NCBI RefSeq assembly: GCF_000142805.1 | Contig: NC_013080.1 | Coordinates: 186,001 to 250,000, forward strand | Reading direction: 5' to 3' | Source: Lachancea thermotolerans CBS 6340 | Taxonomy: Eukaryota; Ascomycota; Saccharomycetes; Saccharomycetales; Saccharomycetaceae | DNA: 64,000 nucleotides | Made by a program: the position numbers and the translations under genes | The notes under the pieces: model-generated | Database searches by the model: none | What the model was told of the DNA's origin: nothing | What the model saw: only the letters and a program-made list of their open reading frames with translations | Shown here: one piece after another, positions 1 to 10,549 of the stretch | Position numbering within the stretch: position 1 is the first letter of the stretch | Layout: the number at the start of each line of letters is the position of its first letter

Positions 1-674
1 TCGCTAATTTCATGGGGTCCAAGGCTTTCCTTTGAGTAGCGGCCATCCGAAGCAATCCTCCGGTCAAGGTTGATAGTGTAACCGTTTGGATTCTTCCAGC
101 TTGATATAGCGGAGGGGATATTCCATTTGTCCCGTTCTTCTTTTGTTGATTGCGGGGTGATGTCGTCCGATTTGTGCAAGACCGGTGCGAAGGGTTCATC
201 CGTTGATGGTGCGACAACTTTTTTAGTTTTAAACAGCTTTGGTTGGAGTGGATCAACTTGCTGATCAACAATTTTTAATTTCCTGACCTCTGAATTCTGG
301 TCCGGTAGTTTGTATTCAATTGTCTTGGCAGAGCCTTTGTTTGCGGTCCCAACCGCTCCTGTCCCTTGAGGTTGAAGCTTTTGAGACAGGATCTTGTCAA
401 AAACAGCCTTAGTGCGTTCATAAGTGTTTTGGATATCACTTTGTGATATTTGTGGGATTTTAAGATCAGGGTATTTATGGCGCAGCGGCAGGAAGCTTTC
501 GAGAGTAACGCTGTTCTCCTGAAAACTTTCTACAGAATATAGAGTTTCTCTCGGGTTGCCTGCTTCGCTTAAGAGGCCAACAAGTTCCTTTAACCCACTT
601 TTGTGTTGAGCTGAAGCATTTATAGCATGTTTTGGGGGTGGTAGCAAAACGCTCAGTGGCCTTGAATTAGACAT
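1..674 (-). CDS. PRP45: Pre-mRNA splicing factor Prp45 (SNW/SKIP family), N-terminal part
   Basis: Spliceosome component of the SNW/SKIP family, nuclear, associated with the Prp19 complex. Only the first ~224 codons are in the window; the gene runs off the left edge. Translation from the ATG at 674 begins MSNSRPLSVLLPPPKH. Near the cut edge it reads IPSAISSWKNPNGYTINLDR followed by RIASDGR. This is the SNW signature, in which a Trp-Lys-Asn core precedes a Gly-Tyr-Thr-Ile stretch and a basic Asp-Gly-Arg end. The gene lies head to tail with GIP4, whose stop is 141 bp upstream of this start, matching PRP45-GIP4 order on S. cerevisiae chromosome I. A GTCACGTG (Cbf1-type) box lies in the gap. Identity rests on motif and synteny together. 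Confidence 0.93.
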   Translation of the reverse strand, partial: MSNSRPLSVLLPPPKHAINASAQHKSGLKELVGLLSEAGNPRETLYSVESFQENSVTLESFLPLRHKYPDLKIPQISQSDIQNTYERTKAVFDKILSQKLQPQGTGAVGTANKGSAKTIEYKLPDQNSEVRKLKIVDQQVDPLQPKLFKTKKVVAPSTDEPFAPVLHKSDDITPQSTKEERDKWNIPSAISSWKNPNGYTINLDRRIASDGRYSKESLGPHEIS

Positions 675-756
675 CTTTGCTCATTTAATTGGTGATATTT
701 TACTCATTGAGATTATACTTGATGCTCCAGAAATCTTAATGCATCAAAGAAAGACG

Positions 757-764
757 ATGTCACG
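757..764. promoter_or_regulatory. Cbf1-type E-box (GTCACGTG) upstream of PRP45
   Basis: A full GTCACGTG match lies in the 141-bp gap between the GIP4 stop and the PRP45 start. This is the core site for the bHLH factor Cbf1. No AT-rich block and CDEIII element follows, so it is a promoter element and not a centromere. Position is good to within a base or two. Function is inferred from the motif alone. Confidence 0.4.
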
Positions 765-815
765 TGCCCAATAGCTATGAATGGTTATAAACAGGATAGT
801 ACGCTTGTAACATCA

Positions 816-3233
816 TTACCTAGAGAGCTTATCTCGTATCTTTGACGAGAACTTATGTGTTGGGGACAAGTGGACATCGCTCTGTGACATAAATGCTGTT
901 CTTTTGGATACGCCACCGTTCTCCCCGTCTCCATCTCTTAAACTTTTACGAAATGCTTGACCTTCCTGCCGTAGCCGATATTGTTGCACTGCGACTTGGG
1001 GAGGGGGTGGAGGGTAGTAAAGTACCTGAGGTTTTTTGTACCAGCCTTTTCTCTTAGGTCTAGGGTCCTCTTTCTCCGACATTGGCGGAACTCCCGTGAA
1101 GCGAACCTTTTTAACTGTTTCGAGAGTTATTGTCTGATATTCTACTTCTGAATTTGGGCTGATCTCGCTAGATGAGCTTTCTACAAGACTTTTTGTAGGA
1201 GCTGAGGTGCTACCAGAGGGCGATTGCTTGGAGACAAGAGCGAGCTTTCCTTCATCAAGAACCAACGATTCAACATCTGGTAATTCTATTCCACTTCTTG
1301 GACCAGCAGGGCTCGCACCTGATGACTTACCTTTTTGACGCAGCGGGGAAGGAGAGCTGGACCTCATCATTTGCCTTGAAGAGTTTGCTGGAGTTGCTAG
1401 CCTATCTGTCTTTGAGTCGCTATTTAGCGCTCCATTTCCCTCAATATTAGCTGATAGTTTCGCAAAGGTGTTCCGAACCATGCGTTGGTTTAACGTAGCT
1501 GCTGCTTGTAGTGAGTTGGAACGGTGCATGTTATCTGCTTGGTTATGCGAAGCAAGCACCGAAGACTGCAGTGAGGAAGAGCGCTTTCTTCCTCCGGTTT
1601 GTAAGGTCTCGTCAATCCTCGGGGAGCCATTTGAGCTTCCTTCATTTGACGGCTTTCGGTTTCCGGCATTAGAAGTACTCCCTGAAACGGAACCACGCCT
1701 GGAGGCAAGCGGAGATGAGATACTACTTCCATTAAGTGGTTTCTTTGGCAAGGTTCCTCTCTTAAGGTTTTGGCTAGGTGATCTGCTCATACTTGCTGGG
1801 GAAAGGGAGCTCGGAGAGGTCGACCCACTTGGGGAAGGCGACATTTTAGACCTCTGAATCGAAGATCTTCTGAAAATTGTTTTGACAGAGCTTTCGGTCG
1901 AAGCGGCCGCAGCAGCTTCCTTCTGTTTTTCTTTGAGTTGAGCTTCCTTGTTTTTTCTTTCAATAAAATCAAGCCTGTCAACTGCAAGCCTTTCTTCGAC
2001 AGCCTTAGACAATCCTAATTCATCAAGAGAGCCAAAAGCTTCATTATTTAAAGAGCTTGCCTGAATATGCTTCCAAACAGAGAGCAAGCTTTCAACGATC
2101 TGAAAATAAAACCTTAATTTGCGAGTTGCTACTGAAACTTCAGAATTATAAGCCTCTAAAACTGAAGAGGGCTGAACCGCAAGCGAAAATCCCTGTTGGC
2201 TGTAGCACTGAAGTCTTTCGACCAAATCAGATAGATCGTTCGGACCCATGCATATCGTGTCGAGATTTTTTATAAGTTCTCTGAACTCAAAAACGTTTGG
2301 AGAATGCAGCTGTGTTCGAGGAGACTCAAAGAAAGCTCTATTAGGAATGTAAGCTTGTCTTAAAAACGCCTTGGTGATTGTTAAAATGTAAAGTATTCTC
2401 AAAAGCAAGGCGTAAATGCGATGCATAGTGTACTGCCAGTAAGGTAAGTTCATTATGATTTTGGATTGACTGAGGGAAGAAGCTTTAGAAAATCGAAAAA
2501 GAGAAGTGTGGTACGTTTTTATTGGAGGCAAGGCTTTTTCGTTAAAATGGTCTTTGAATTTAGTCAAAACTTGTAAGCTGAGTTTGCGAAATGAGCTTTC
2601 GGATGTGTCCACTTCGAAATCTTTGATAAGAACTGCAAGATCCAGTATCATAGGCACGTCTAAAGGCTGGATAAGCTCTTCGAAACTGCCCTCTTCGAAA
2701 GTAGTTGGTCTTCCGGATATGCTAGTAGGCCTATTGGCGCTGCGTTCCATATTGCACTGTTTGTATTTTCTATCATATACTTGAAGTGCATTTTGGGTGA
2801 TGTTGATCGCCGCTTGTAACAACTTGTTTTGTAATTGGCGATCATAGACGTGGGCTGTATATTCTTGAAAATCTGATGACACCTCGGGGAATTCACAATC
2901 TAGGCTAATAGGCGACGAGTTCAAAGGTGGGTTAACATCGGTTATTTTGCACAAACGAAATTCGCTCAGCAAGCGTAATCTTCGGCTCAGTATTTCCGAG
3001 GCATTCAGGGTCAATCCGCCATATAAAGCTAGAATGTAGTTCATAAGGGGAATGATAGTTTTCGTCCCATTGGTCCTCTTGAGCGTTCCCTCGAGGATCC
3101 GAAGTATCCTTAAGATTTCTGTCAACCTGCTGATTGCAACTCTGCATTGTATCAATTTCGCGTCATACTGATCAAGAGTCGCGCCCCCCTTAACCGCAAC
3201 GATAGACGCGTTTGCGGCTGCCTTAACGTACAT
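816..3233 (-). CDS. GIP4: Glc7 (PP1)-interacting protein Gip4
   Basis: Cytoplasmic regulator of the type-1 phosphatase Glc7. The protein is 805 aa (S. cerevisiae about 760). I place the start at the ATG at 3233; the triplet before it is TTG, not a start. The N-terminal half (~1-400) is predicted helical and ordered. The C-terminal half (~430-700) is a low-complexity Ser/Pro/Arg tract rich in SP sites. At about residues 708-712 is KKVRF, followed by TGVPP, a textbook RVxF docking motif for the PP1 catalytic subunit. A polyproline run (PPPPPP) follows near residue 745. Its place between PRP45 and the SNC1-MYO neighbourhood agrees with YAL031C. Overall sequence is divergent, so synteny and the PP1 motif carry much of the call. 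Confidence 0.85.
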   Translation of the reverse strand: MYVKAAANASIVAVKGGATLDQYDAKLIQCRVAISRLTEILRILRILEGTLKRTNGTKTIIPLMNYILALYGGLTLNASEILSRRLRLLSEFRLCKITDVNPPLNSSPISLDCEFPEVSSDFQEYTAHVYDRQLQNKLLQAAINITQNALQVYDRKYKQCNMERSANRPTSISGRPTTFEEGSFEELIQPLDVPMILDLAVLIKDFEVDTSESSFRKLSLQVLTKFKDHFNEKALPPIKTYHTSLFRFSKASSLSQSKIIMNLPYWQYTMHRIYALLLRILYILTITKAFLRQAYIPNRAFFESPRTQLHSPNVFEFRELIKNLDTICMGPNDLSDLVERLQCYSQQGFSLAVQPSSVLEAYNSEVSVATRKLRFYFQIVESLLSVWKHIQASSLNNEAFGSLDELGLSKAVEERLAVDRLDFIERKNKEAQLKEKQKEAAAAASTESSVKTIFRRSSIQRSKMSPSPSGSTSPSSLSPASMSRSPSQNLKRGTLPKKPLNGSSISSPLASRRGSVSGSTSNAGNRKPSNEGSSNGSPRIDETLQTGGRKRSSSLQSSVLASHNQADNMHRSNSLQAAATLNQRMVRNTFAKLSANIEGNGALNSDSKTDRLATPANSSRQMMRSSSPSPLRQKGKSSGASPAGPRSGIELPDVESLVLDEGKLALVSKQSPSGSTSAPTKSLVESSSSEISPNSEVEYQTITLETVKKVRFTGVPPMSEKEDPRPKRKGWYKKPQVLYYPPPPPQVAVQQYRLRQEGQAFRKSLRDGDGENGGVSKRTAFMSQSDVHLSPTHKFSSKIRDKLSR

Positions 3234-3478
3234 CAAGGTACAAACTGTGTTGAAGGATCAATTGATTTTGAAACCAGGGAAAGATCTCGTGAAGCTGAAT
3301 CTGTTTGTTTGCCCAAGAGCGTGTATCTGCTATAACTTCCAGACCTATCTGAATTAAGATACAGACGTAGATTATGACAACAAAAGACTTCGTTCGAGAC
3401 TTCGGGGAGCCTCATTTTACACTCTGAGCGCAGCGAGCCATATCTATTTACAGTGAGAGCGCTATAAATCGAAACCTG

Positions 3479-4762
3479 TCATTTCTTGTTATCGTCGACA
3501 AGCCATTTCCATATCAAATCTCTGTGTTTTCCGTTTCTGACAGGATGATTGCTACCCAGCCATACCGTTCTCAAAGAAGAAGCCCATTTCTTCCATAGTA
3601 TAGGTGCTTCCTGATTCAACTCGTGCCTCGCATTTGCTGCATGTCTTGCTGTGTTTACCCCTGTGTGATTGTTCATCATAGTAAGGCGCTTGACGGAACT
3701 TAGGGCTTTGAAATTGGACCAGGTTACACACAACGCGGCTATGACAGAAAACCCAACAACACATCCAAACCCTAATGGGCTATCCTCTATAAAGTTTTTT
3801 AGGTTCATTCCGTAAAACGCAGGTACAAGCGTGGCAATCGTAAAGCCCAGGGTGTAAATAGTGACTTTCAGTTCAAACAACATAAGGGCATTTCGATTTG
3901 CATCCAGAATAATGTTCACAATCTCTTCCGTAGACCTAATGTCCTGAAGGAGAGTCTCTGATTGCTGCACGTACTCATCACATTGCTTGTAATACGTTTC
4001 CAGCAACATCTCCAAATCCGCAAAGTCATCATTTTCGTTTTTGTGTTCCCCTAAATACATAGCAGCCAGATCTTCATCACTGTCTAGAAGCTCGTCCAGC
4101 ACATCTCTTATGAGAAGTGACTTCTTATAGTAGGAAGTGAGATTCTTGGATTTGATCAACAAATCTCGTAGTTTATCTCTACTAATCTCGTCTTCCAAAT
4201 CTTTCAAGATTATTCCACAGATTGAGTAATGCTGCTTATATTCTGTTTCCAGAGAGGTCATGACGTTCATTAAAATGCTTTCAAGTGCTCGATGTTCGTA
4301 AAGTTGCGCCATGTGCGCATTTGGGTTTGTAGAGAGTTTTGACTCAAGGTCATACATCAGCACTCCAAGCTTCATGGCGGCTTCTGAATTCGACGTATCA
4401 AAAACGAACACGCAATCGTGCTGGATCAAGGCCTTTATATGTAGCAGGTTTATCAAAATGCAGGTGGGTTTGACAACTATACTAGGTATCACATCAACAC
4501 TTGTAGTGTCTATCTTTCGAAGATCGCGCGGATACAAGTTGTGATCTTTGAGAAAGGCCCACTTGGGAAACTTCTGTGAGACGGCAGTCACCGCACCATT
4601 TTTATTGAATAAAGTGCAACTAACGAACGCATCATTGGGGGTTATAGGCTTCAGCGATAGAATGCCGGAGTTTTGCTCAGGGAGCAGCCTATGGTATAAA
4701 CGCCTCGATCGCAGAAATGGTTTTGCGAGAAGTCGAAAGGGCCGGAGCCTGCTCCAAATCAT
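3479..4762 (-). CDS. MRS2: Mitochondrial inner-membrane Mg2+ channel Mrs2 (CorA family)
   Basis: Mg2+ uptake channel of the inner mitochondrial membrane, needed for group II intron splicing in the organelle. 427 aa (S. cerevisiae about 470). The N-terminus (MIWSRLRPFRLLAKPFLRSRRLYHR) is basic and free of acidic residues, as expected of a mitochondrial presequence. The family's GMN motif is at residues 318-320, at the end of TM1 (~299-317), followed by a short acidic loop (FIEDS) and TM2 (~330-352). Both ends therefore face the matrix. The large N-terminal domain has long helices at ~200-300. LPE10/MFM1 is the paralogue to exclude. The adjacent VMA4 on the same strand is the S. cerevisiae MRS2 arrangement and favours MRS2. 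Confidence 0.88.
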   Translation of the reverse strand: MIWSRLRPFRLLAKPFLRSRRLYHRLLPEQNSGILSLKPITPNDAFVSCTLFNKNGAVTAVSQKFPKWAFLKDHNLYPRDLRKIDTTSVDVIPSIVVKPTCILINLLHIKALIQHDCVFVFDTSNSEAAMKLGVLMYDLESKLSTNPNAHMAQLYEHRALESILMNVMTSLETEYKQHYSICGIILKDLEDEISRDKLRDLLIKSKNLTSYYKKSLLIRDVLDELLDSDEDLAAMYLGEHKNENDDFADLEMLLETYYKQCDEYVQQSETLLQDIRSTEEIVNIILDANRNALMLFELKVTIYTLGFTIATLVPAFYGMNLKNFIEDSPLGFGCVVGFSVIAALCVTWSNFKALSSVKRLTMMNNHTGVNTARHAANARHELNQEAPILWKKWASSLRTVWLGSNHPVRNGKHRDLIWKWLVDDNKK

Positions 4763-5030
4763 ACTCTCTCAATGGTTTCTATTGTATACTACTAGTCGGT
4801 CTTTCAACCGCATTTTATCTAAAAAAAAAAAATGATGATGAATAACGAAGGGTACTCTAAGGTACTTGAGATAGGCTCAAACAACGCGGCCAAGACAAGA
4901 AATGGGATACAGCAGTAATTAAGAGTTGCTATAAAATTTTACACAGTTTTATCGTAGGGTTCTGCTTAGTATAGGCGCTCAATTACCTTGCATATTTAGA
5001 CCTCTACTCAGAAAGCAATAGACCGAAAGT

Positions 5031-5723
5031 TCAGTCGAAAAACTTTCTGGATTCAGAAATACCAAAGAGCTCTAGTCTCAAGGCAGGTAAGGCTTCTTGG
5101 TTCAAAATTTCTAGTCTTTCTTCTAGGGTGTTGTCGACAACGATTTTCCCGGATTCATCGGAGGCTATGACACCGCCGGCGGAGTCCTTGCTCAAGTACT
5201 CCGAAGAAACGGTCAAAGAGGCCTCTCTGCCACTTTTGGCTTTGTATTCTTTCAAAACAGCTTCTTTGAAAGAGTTGACGAGCTGCTTGTCTTGCTCTCT
5301 CACCTTTACCACGACACTGGGCTCCAGAAGCCTTAGAAGGGACTCGAGAATTGCGGACTTCAGCACAGACTCGTACTTTTTCTTGTCAGAAGACAACTTC
5401 TTGAGTTCAGCCTTTGCAGACTCAAAGATATCATCCAGCATCTGCTCTCTGGTCGACAGGACCTTGAGACGCATCTTATTTGCGATAGTAGACTTGGTGA
5501 TCTGTTGCTTCAAGGTGGCCTTTTTGGTTTTCTCTTCCATGGCCGCGTCGATGTTGCTAGTCTCGTTGCGCACCAGCGCAGTCTTCTCGATCTCATACTC
5601 TTGGTCAGCCTTCAACATGATCTCCTTGGATTTCTCCTCGGCCTCCTTCTTGATGAAGGCTTGCATCTTGTTAAGTTCATCGTTGACCTGCGAGGGAGTT
5701 AAGGACGTGATAGCGGTAGACAT
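5031..5723 (-). CDS. VMA4: V-type H+-ATPase subunit E
   Basis: Subunit E of the peripheral V1 sector of the vacuolar proton pump. With subunit G it forms the peripheral stalks. 230 aa, nearly the yeast length (233), from the ATG at 5723. The N-terminal ~100 residues are a charged, heptad-like coiled coil (Lys/Glu-rich, [16 protein letters not shown]). The C-terminal half carries the conserved VREQDK region and the [22 protein letters not shown] segment typical of E/VatE subunits. It is divergent from MIP1 across a 1.1-kb promoter region and tandem with MRS2, the same order as on S. cerevisiae chromosome XV. The family assignment is secure. Confidence 0.97.
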   Translation of the reverse strand: MSTAITSLTPSQVNDELNKMQAFIKKEAEEKSKEIMLKADQEYEIEKTALVRNETSNIDAAMEEKTKKATLKQQITKSTIANKMRLKVLSTREQMLDDIFESAKAELKKLSSDKKKYESVLKSAILESLLRLLEPSVVVKVREQDKQLVNSFKEAVLKEYKAKSGREASLTVSSEYLSKDSAGGVIASDESGKIVVDNTLEERLEILNQEALPALRLELFGISESRKFFD

Positions 5724-6826
5724 TGCGGATCGACGTTGACAGACGGGCTACGCAAAACTTTGAAAACGACTTTAAACAAACTGATCAAACGCTCTCGAAA
5801 CTGATTGGAGTGTCTTGAACCTCTGCGTTGGGAACAAATGTAATGCTTAAGGGGATCTATGTCTCGTATGACTACTTTTTCATCACTTAAGTTTTCAGTG
5901 TTATCACACCAAGGACCGTACGGCCGCCACGTGAGACCAGGTGCAAGGCACGAGTTTTCGTCTTCGCAGTCAGCCAACGAGACGTATAACGTGAAGAGAT
6001 GTAAACACCGGAAGCTCCATGCGTTGTCAAACCACTAGTCTACAGTATATACTACTTCGGCTCTGTACGAGAAGCCTTGCAAGTCCAAGCGCCGAATGTT
6101 AGTTCAACAGAGGTGCTTTCGTTTTATAGAAGGTCACAATCAGTCCGCGGCCGCGGCTTGAGACGATTGAAGGTTCAAAGATCACCGTGGGTTACCACGG
6201 AGTGTACTGTTTTTCTAGAAACCTGTTCCGCTTGACACTTTCGAAAACACGGAGAAAAGGATTGGTCTCAGGTAATAGTAATACGACGAGTAATAGTCGC
6301 TCAGCTACGCCACTGGGACATGGCAATTTCAGTCTCGGGACTGTAGCTCCTTAATCTAGGTTGCGTAGCCGCAGATTTTTCTGAAGGTTCTTGACTCTTA
6401 ACCTTGTGCGCTTACGGAGCCTCTTCCAGCCTCGCCGCTCTCCAAAAATACTTCAAAAGTGAACAGGTCGTTCGTTTGGAGAGTCATCTTTTTGGCTGGT
6501 GATGGGGGTTATTTGCCTAAGACAACTATTTGGTTTTGCAGAGCTGGCGGCTCGTTAAAAAAGCTGCCGAGGGCCTCGTAGACAAGAAAATGGTAACGAA
6601 TGTATTAACCGGCCATTTTCGATACAAAAGGACCCCCAGTTGGCCAACGGATGACAAGAACTGAATGATCCTGTCAGTTGCCAGTAGTATCGTCCTGGCC
6701 ATTCTATCATATGTTACGATGCTAGATTATTTCTCAAGCCGCTCGCTAAATGGAAGTTTCCACTTCCATTCATGAACACAGTTAGTATTGAGACTGCTTT
6801 ATATCGGAGTGAGCAGGCCGATCTTT
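5724..6826. other. Intergenic: divergent VMA4/MIP1 promoter region
   Basis: About 1.1 kb between two divergent starts. It holds a CACGTG box near 5930, a pair of NotI-like GC-rich spots near 6150, and many in-frame stops on both strands. The longest open stretch abuts the VMA4 start and shows no protein-like composition. I see no tRNA, snoRNA or conserved ORF. It is long for a shared promoter in so compact a genome. Confidence 0.6.
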
Positions 6827-9800
6827 ATGAGTTTGAATAGGGCATTCAGAGGCGTTAAATTATGGCGAAAGGTACGTGCCTACTCTACGTTGGAAGCTCC
6901 CCGTATAAATCCTGTTGGAATTCAGCATTTAAGCAAGCATTTGCATGAGCAGGTCTTCGGCTCGATAAATGCGCAACCACAGCAGCCGGGTTTAAGTTAT
7001 GAAGAAAAGGAAATGCTCACGCGGCTCTCTCGAACTTTTCTGAAAAACCACGGCCTGCTTGGTAAGAAAACAGCCATTTCAGCGCCCATATCGTTCGACC
7101 TTCCACAGTTGCAAGGCCGATCATTGGATGAGCACTTTCAGAAACTTGGTCACTTTGCTTCCCAGCCCTATAGGGACCTTGCCGGGTCCAAGTTTACTAA
7201 TATACCACCAAGGCCTAAAACCTGGCTTCGAAAGTCAGGATGGGTACGATATGCTTCTGGGAAGGCGCCCGAAGCGGTTGATTATCCAGCAGAGGCCACA
7301 ATTGTGTTTGACGTCGAAACGCTTTACAAAATTTCACCTTACCCGACGCTGGCCGTCGCTCTCTCTGAAGAAGCTTGGTATTGTTGGACCTCCCCGTTTC
7401 TGAGCGGCGAGTCTGATAATCCGTCACATCTAATTCCTCTGAACACTCTTGACACGACTAGGCTTGTTATCGGCCATAATGTTGGTTACGATAGAGCAAG
7501 GGTGCTTGAAGAATACAACTGCCAAGAATCCAAAGCATTTTTCCTGGATACTATGTCATTGCATGTTGCGTCTTCGGGGATGTGTTCAAGACAGCGACCT
7601 CAATGGATGCAAAAGAGAAAGGCACAAGATAGTCAAAGTTGCGATGGGGCACAATACTCGAACGTGCCTGACGAAGAGGATCCATGGACTACAGTTTCTA
7701 CTCTCAATTCATTGAAGGACGTGGCACTTTTACACTGTGGAATTAAGCTGGACAAGGCCCAACGCGATTACTTTGCCACGCTTGATAGAAATGACATCAT
7801 CAATGACTTTACTCAAATGGTTGACTATTGTGCCACAGACGTGGAAGCAACTAGCAAGGTATTTGACGTTGTGTTCCCACTGTTTTTATCGAAGTGTCCA
7901 CACCCTGTATCTTTTGGAGCACTCAGGCTGCTGTCAACTTCGCTTTTAACGACTAGAGGTGATTCATGGAAAGATTACATAGAGAAGTCGGAAAACTTAT
8001 ACCAGCATAGTAAACAAAGCATTGAAAAGAAAATTTTGGCTATTGTTGAGGAAGTCGTAAAGCTCAAAGACAAAAAGACTTTGATTGAACAGGATCCCTG
8101 GCTGAGCCAGCTTGACTGGACTATAAAACCGCTTCGTATTACAAAAAAAGGTTTACCAGCTAAAGGCCAAAAGCTCCCTGGATACCCAGAATGGTATAGG
8201 CAGCTTTTTCCCACAAAGAATAGCAAGCAAGCGCAAATAACCATCAGAAACAGATTAATTCCTCTTTTCTTCAAACTCTCTTGGGAAGGTGAGCCCGTTA
8301 TTTGGACGAGCTCTCATGGCTGGTGTTTTGCTGTCCCTGTTTCACGAAGTGAAGAACTTGAAGCCAAAAACTACTTGAAAATCAATCCTGGAGATGTCGT
8401 TAGTCCCGAGTTCACACTTTTCAAGGTTCCCCACCCCAACGGCCAGCAGTTTAATTGCACGACTTTAGTCAGCAAACAGTATGTTCAATTTTTTGAAAAG
8501 GGCATTTTAACTTCCCATTCAGAGCTAGCGCATGAGGCGCTGAAGATAAATTCATCTTGTGCCTATTGGATCTCGGCTCGTGAACGTGTTATGTCCCAGT
8601 TCGTTGTATCCACTCGCGATTTTCCTGATCAATTTAAAGATCTCCAGCATAAAACATTTTCTGATGAAGAAATTAGTATCATATTGCCTTCTGTTATTCC
8701 TATGGGCACGGTCACAAGACGTTCAGTTGAAAACACATGGCTCACGGCATCCAATGCGAAGAAGAACAGAATTGGCTCAGAATTGAAAGCCCAAGTTCAG
8801 GCTCCGCCTGGATACGTTTTTGTTGGTGCAGATGTTGATAGCGAGGAACTCTGGATAGCATCTTTGGTCAGTGACTCCGTTTTCAACATTCATGGAGGTA
8901 CTCCCATTGGATGGATGTGTTTAGAAGGTTCAAAAAGCGAAGGAACCGATATGCACACAAAGACAGCTCAGATATTAGGCTGCTCAAGAAACGAGGCAAA
9001 AATATTTAACTACGGACGAATTTACGGCGCGGGCGTCAAATTTGCAACTCAATTGCTCAAAAATTTTAATCCAGGTCTCACTGATTATGAGGCCAAAGAG
9101 ACTGCGGAGAAGCTTTATAGCTCTACAAAGGGTCTAGTAAAACGCTCCAAAACCTTTAAGAAATTCTGGTATAGTGGGTCAGAGTCCATTTTATTTAACA
9201 AGCTGGAACACATAGCAGAACAAGCAGCGCCCCGAACTCCTGTCCTCGGCGCTGGTATCACATCGTCTTTAATGAAGGGAAATCTTGGATCCAACACTTT
9301 TTTACCATCAAGAATAAACTGGGCTATTCAATCATCAGGAGTTGACTATTTGCACCTGTTATGTTGTTCAATGAATTACTTGATAAAAAAGTTCTCCTTA
9401 CGTGCAAGATTGGCGCTATCCATCCATGATGAAATCAGGTTTTTAACTGCAGAAAAAGATAAATACAAAACCGCTATGGCCTTACAAATCAGTAATTTGT
9501 GGACCAGGGCAGTATTTTGCGAGCAAATGGGTATAAAAGACTTACCCCAGAACTGCGCTTTCTTTTCTGCGGTTGATATCGATCATGTCATGAGGAAAGA
9601 GGTTGACATGGATTGTGTTACTCCGTCAAATAAAATTCCTATTCCGCATGGTGAGTCTAAAGACATTGTAAGTTTGCTCAAGATTCCTGAAAGTTCCCTT
9701 AAAGACGGCAGAGAAGATATTGACGTTTCTGGCTTTCCTTTTCAAAAAAGAGAACCTGTTTTCTCTACCTATGACAAGGCGCACAGTAGGGACTACCTGT

Positions 9801-10498
9801 ACTACTTTTTGAGGATGCAAATTCAATCATCCAAATGGAAGGTTGAGGAGCTTGAGCAAGAGTTTACGAGGAGGTCTGCCGAAAATGACCATCAGTCAAA
9901 GTACCGATCAGATGAGTATATGTTTTTGGATTACATCAATGACACCAAAAATAAAAACAGGCCCACTGCTGAATTGGGCGGTGGACCCCTTGAAAACGCA
10001 GTCCACGGAAGTATGAATCTGACTTTGCGCACTCAACCTATCGCCGAATCTCAAGGGAAATTTACAGATGAATTGGCTTCCGGCTTGAATGTCGAGAACG
10101 ATTTAGAAGCACAGCATTTTCTAGCCGCTAATAACACTGAAGACACTGAAAACACTGACAAAGTGCAGCGTTGTACTTCAGCTGTGGCCAAGCGTAAAAG
10201 GTTGCGCAAAAGCGTGTTTGGTGGGGCAGAGGCTTACAAGCTTTTCAGCAGTTGCGTGGACAAGTCTCGAGCCTACGCAGGAAGGAAACAGGAAGAGCTT
10301 TTGAGCTCTGACCTTGCCATAAAAACAATTGTAAACGAAGTTGTTGCAACCGGCGGGTCAAGATCTACTAAGAAAGTTGCGAAAATTCGCAAAGCCGCCT
10401 CAATAAAAAGCCCAGCCCTGAAGAAAGATATTTCCAAAACTGCTGCTTCGACAAGCAAAGTTCTAAAAAAAATGAACAAGACTCTCAGGGCCGGTTAG
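6827..10498 (+). CDS. MIP1: Mitochondrial DNA polymerase gamma
   Basis: Catalytic subunit of the mtDNA replicase, a family A polymerase with 3'-5' proofreading. 1223 aa from the ATG at 6827 (S. cerevisiae 1254). An upstream in-frame TTG at 6788 is not used as a start here. The N-terminus (MSLNRAFRGVKLWRKVRAYS) is a basic presequence. Exo I is VFDVETL (D162, E164), Exo II is GHNVGYD (D222) and Exo III is YCATD (Y334, D338). Pol motif A has D669, motif B is KIFNYGRIYGAG, and motif C is HDE at 867-869. All catalytic residues are intact. A ~300-residue Lys/Ser-rich tail follows motif C, like the C-terminal extension of Saccharomyces Mip1. It ends with a strongly basic segment. Confidence 0.98.
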   Translation: MSLNRAFRGVKLWRKVRAYSTLEAPRINPVGIQHLSKHLHEQVFGSINAQPQQPGLSYEEKEMLTRLSRTFLKNHGLLGKKTAISAPISFDLPQLQGRSLDEHFQKLGHFASQPYRDLAGSKFTNIPPRPKTWLRKSGWVRYASGKAPEAVDYPAEATIVFDVETLYKISPYPTLAVALSEEAWYCWTSPFLSGESDNPSHLIPLNTLDTTRLVIGHNVGYDRARVLEEYNCQESKAFFLDTMSLHVASSGMCSRQRPQWMQKRKAQDSQSCDGAQYSNVPDEEDPWTTVSTLNSLKDVALLHCGIKLDKAQRDYFATLDRNDIINDFTQMVDYCATDVEATSKVFDVVFPLFLSKCPHPVSFGALRLLSTSLLTTRGDSWKDYIEKSENLYQHSKQSIEKKILAIVEEVVKLKDKKTLIEQDPWLSQLDWTIKPLRITKKGLPAKGQKLPGYPEWYRQLFPTKNSKQAQITIRNRLIPLFFKLSWEGEPVIWTSSHGWCFAVPVSRSEELEAKNYLKINPGDVVSPEFTLFKVPHPNGQQFNCTTLVSKQYVQFFEKGILTSHSELAHEALKINSSCAYWISARERVMSQFVVSTRDFPDQFKDLQHKTFSDEEISIILPSVIPMGTVTRRSVENTWLTASNAKKNRIGSELKAQVQAPPGYVFVGADVDSEELWIASLVSDSVFNIHGGTPIGWMCLEGSKSEGTDMHTKTAQILGCSRNEAKIFNYGRIYGAGVKFATQLLKNFNPGLTDYEAKETAEKLYSSTKGLVKRSKTFKKFWYSGSESILFNKLEHIAEQAAPRTPVLGAGITSSLMKGNLGSNTFLPSRINWAIQSSGVDYLHLLCCSMNYLIKKFSLRARLALSIHDEIRFLTAEKDKYKTAMALQISNLWTRAVFCEQMGIKDLPQNCAFFSAVDIDHVMRKEVDMDCVTPSNKIPIPHGESKDIVSLLKIPESSLKDGREDIDVSGFPFQKREPVFSTYDKAHSRDYLYYFLRMQIQSSKWKVEELEQEFTRRSAENDHQSKYRSDEYMFLDYINDTKNKNRPTAELGGGPLENAVHGSMNLTLRTQPIAESQGKFTDELASGLNVENDLEAQHFLAANNTEDTENTDKVQRCTSAVAKRKRLRKSVFGGAEAYKLFSSCVDKSRAYAGRKQEELLSSDLAIKTIVNEVVATGGSRSTKKVAKIRKAASIKSPALKKDISKTAASTSKVLKKMNKTLRAG

Positions 10499-10549
10499 TC
10501 TCACCAATCAAGTCAAGGAATTGGCCATAGCAAGCTTTCGTGGATATTT

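Noticed and set aside
5699-5977. 92-codon minus-strand frame over the VMA4 start
   Set aside because: It overlaps the VMA4 start in another frame, has no motif and sits in the promoter.
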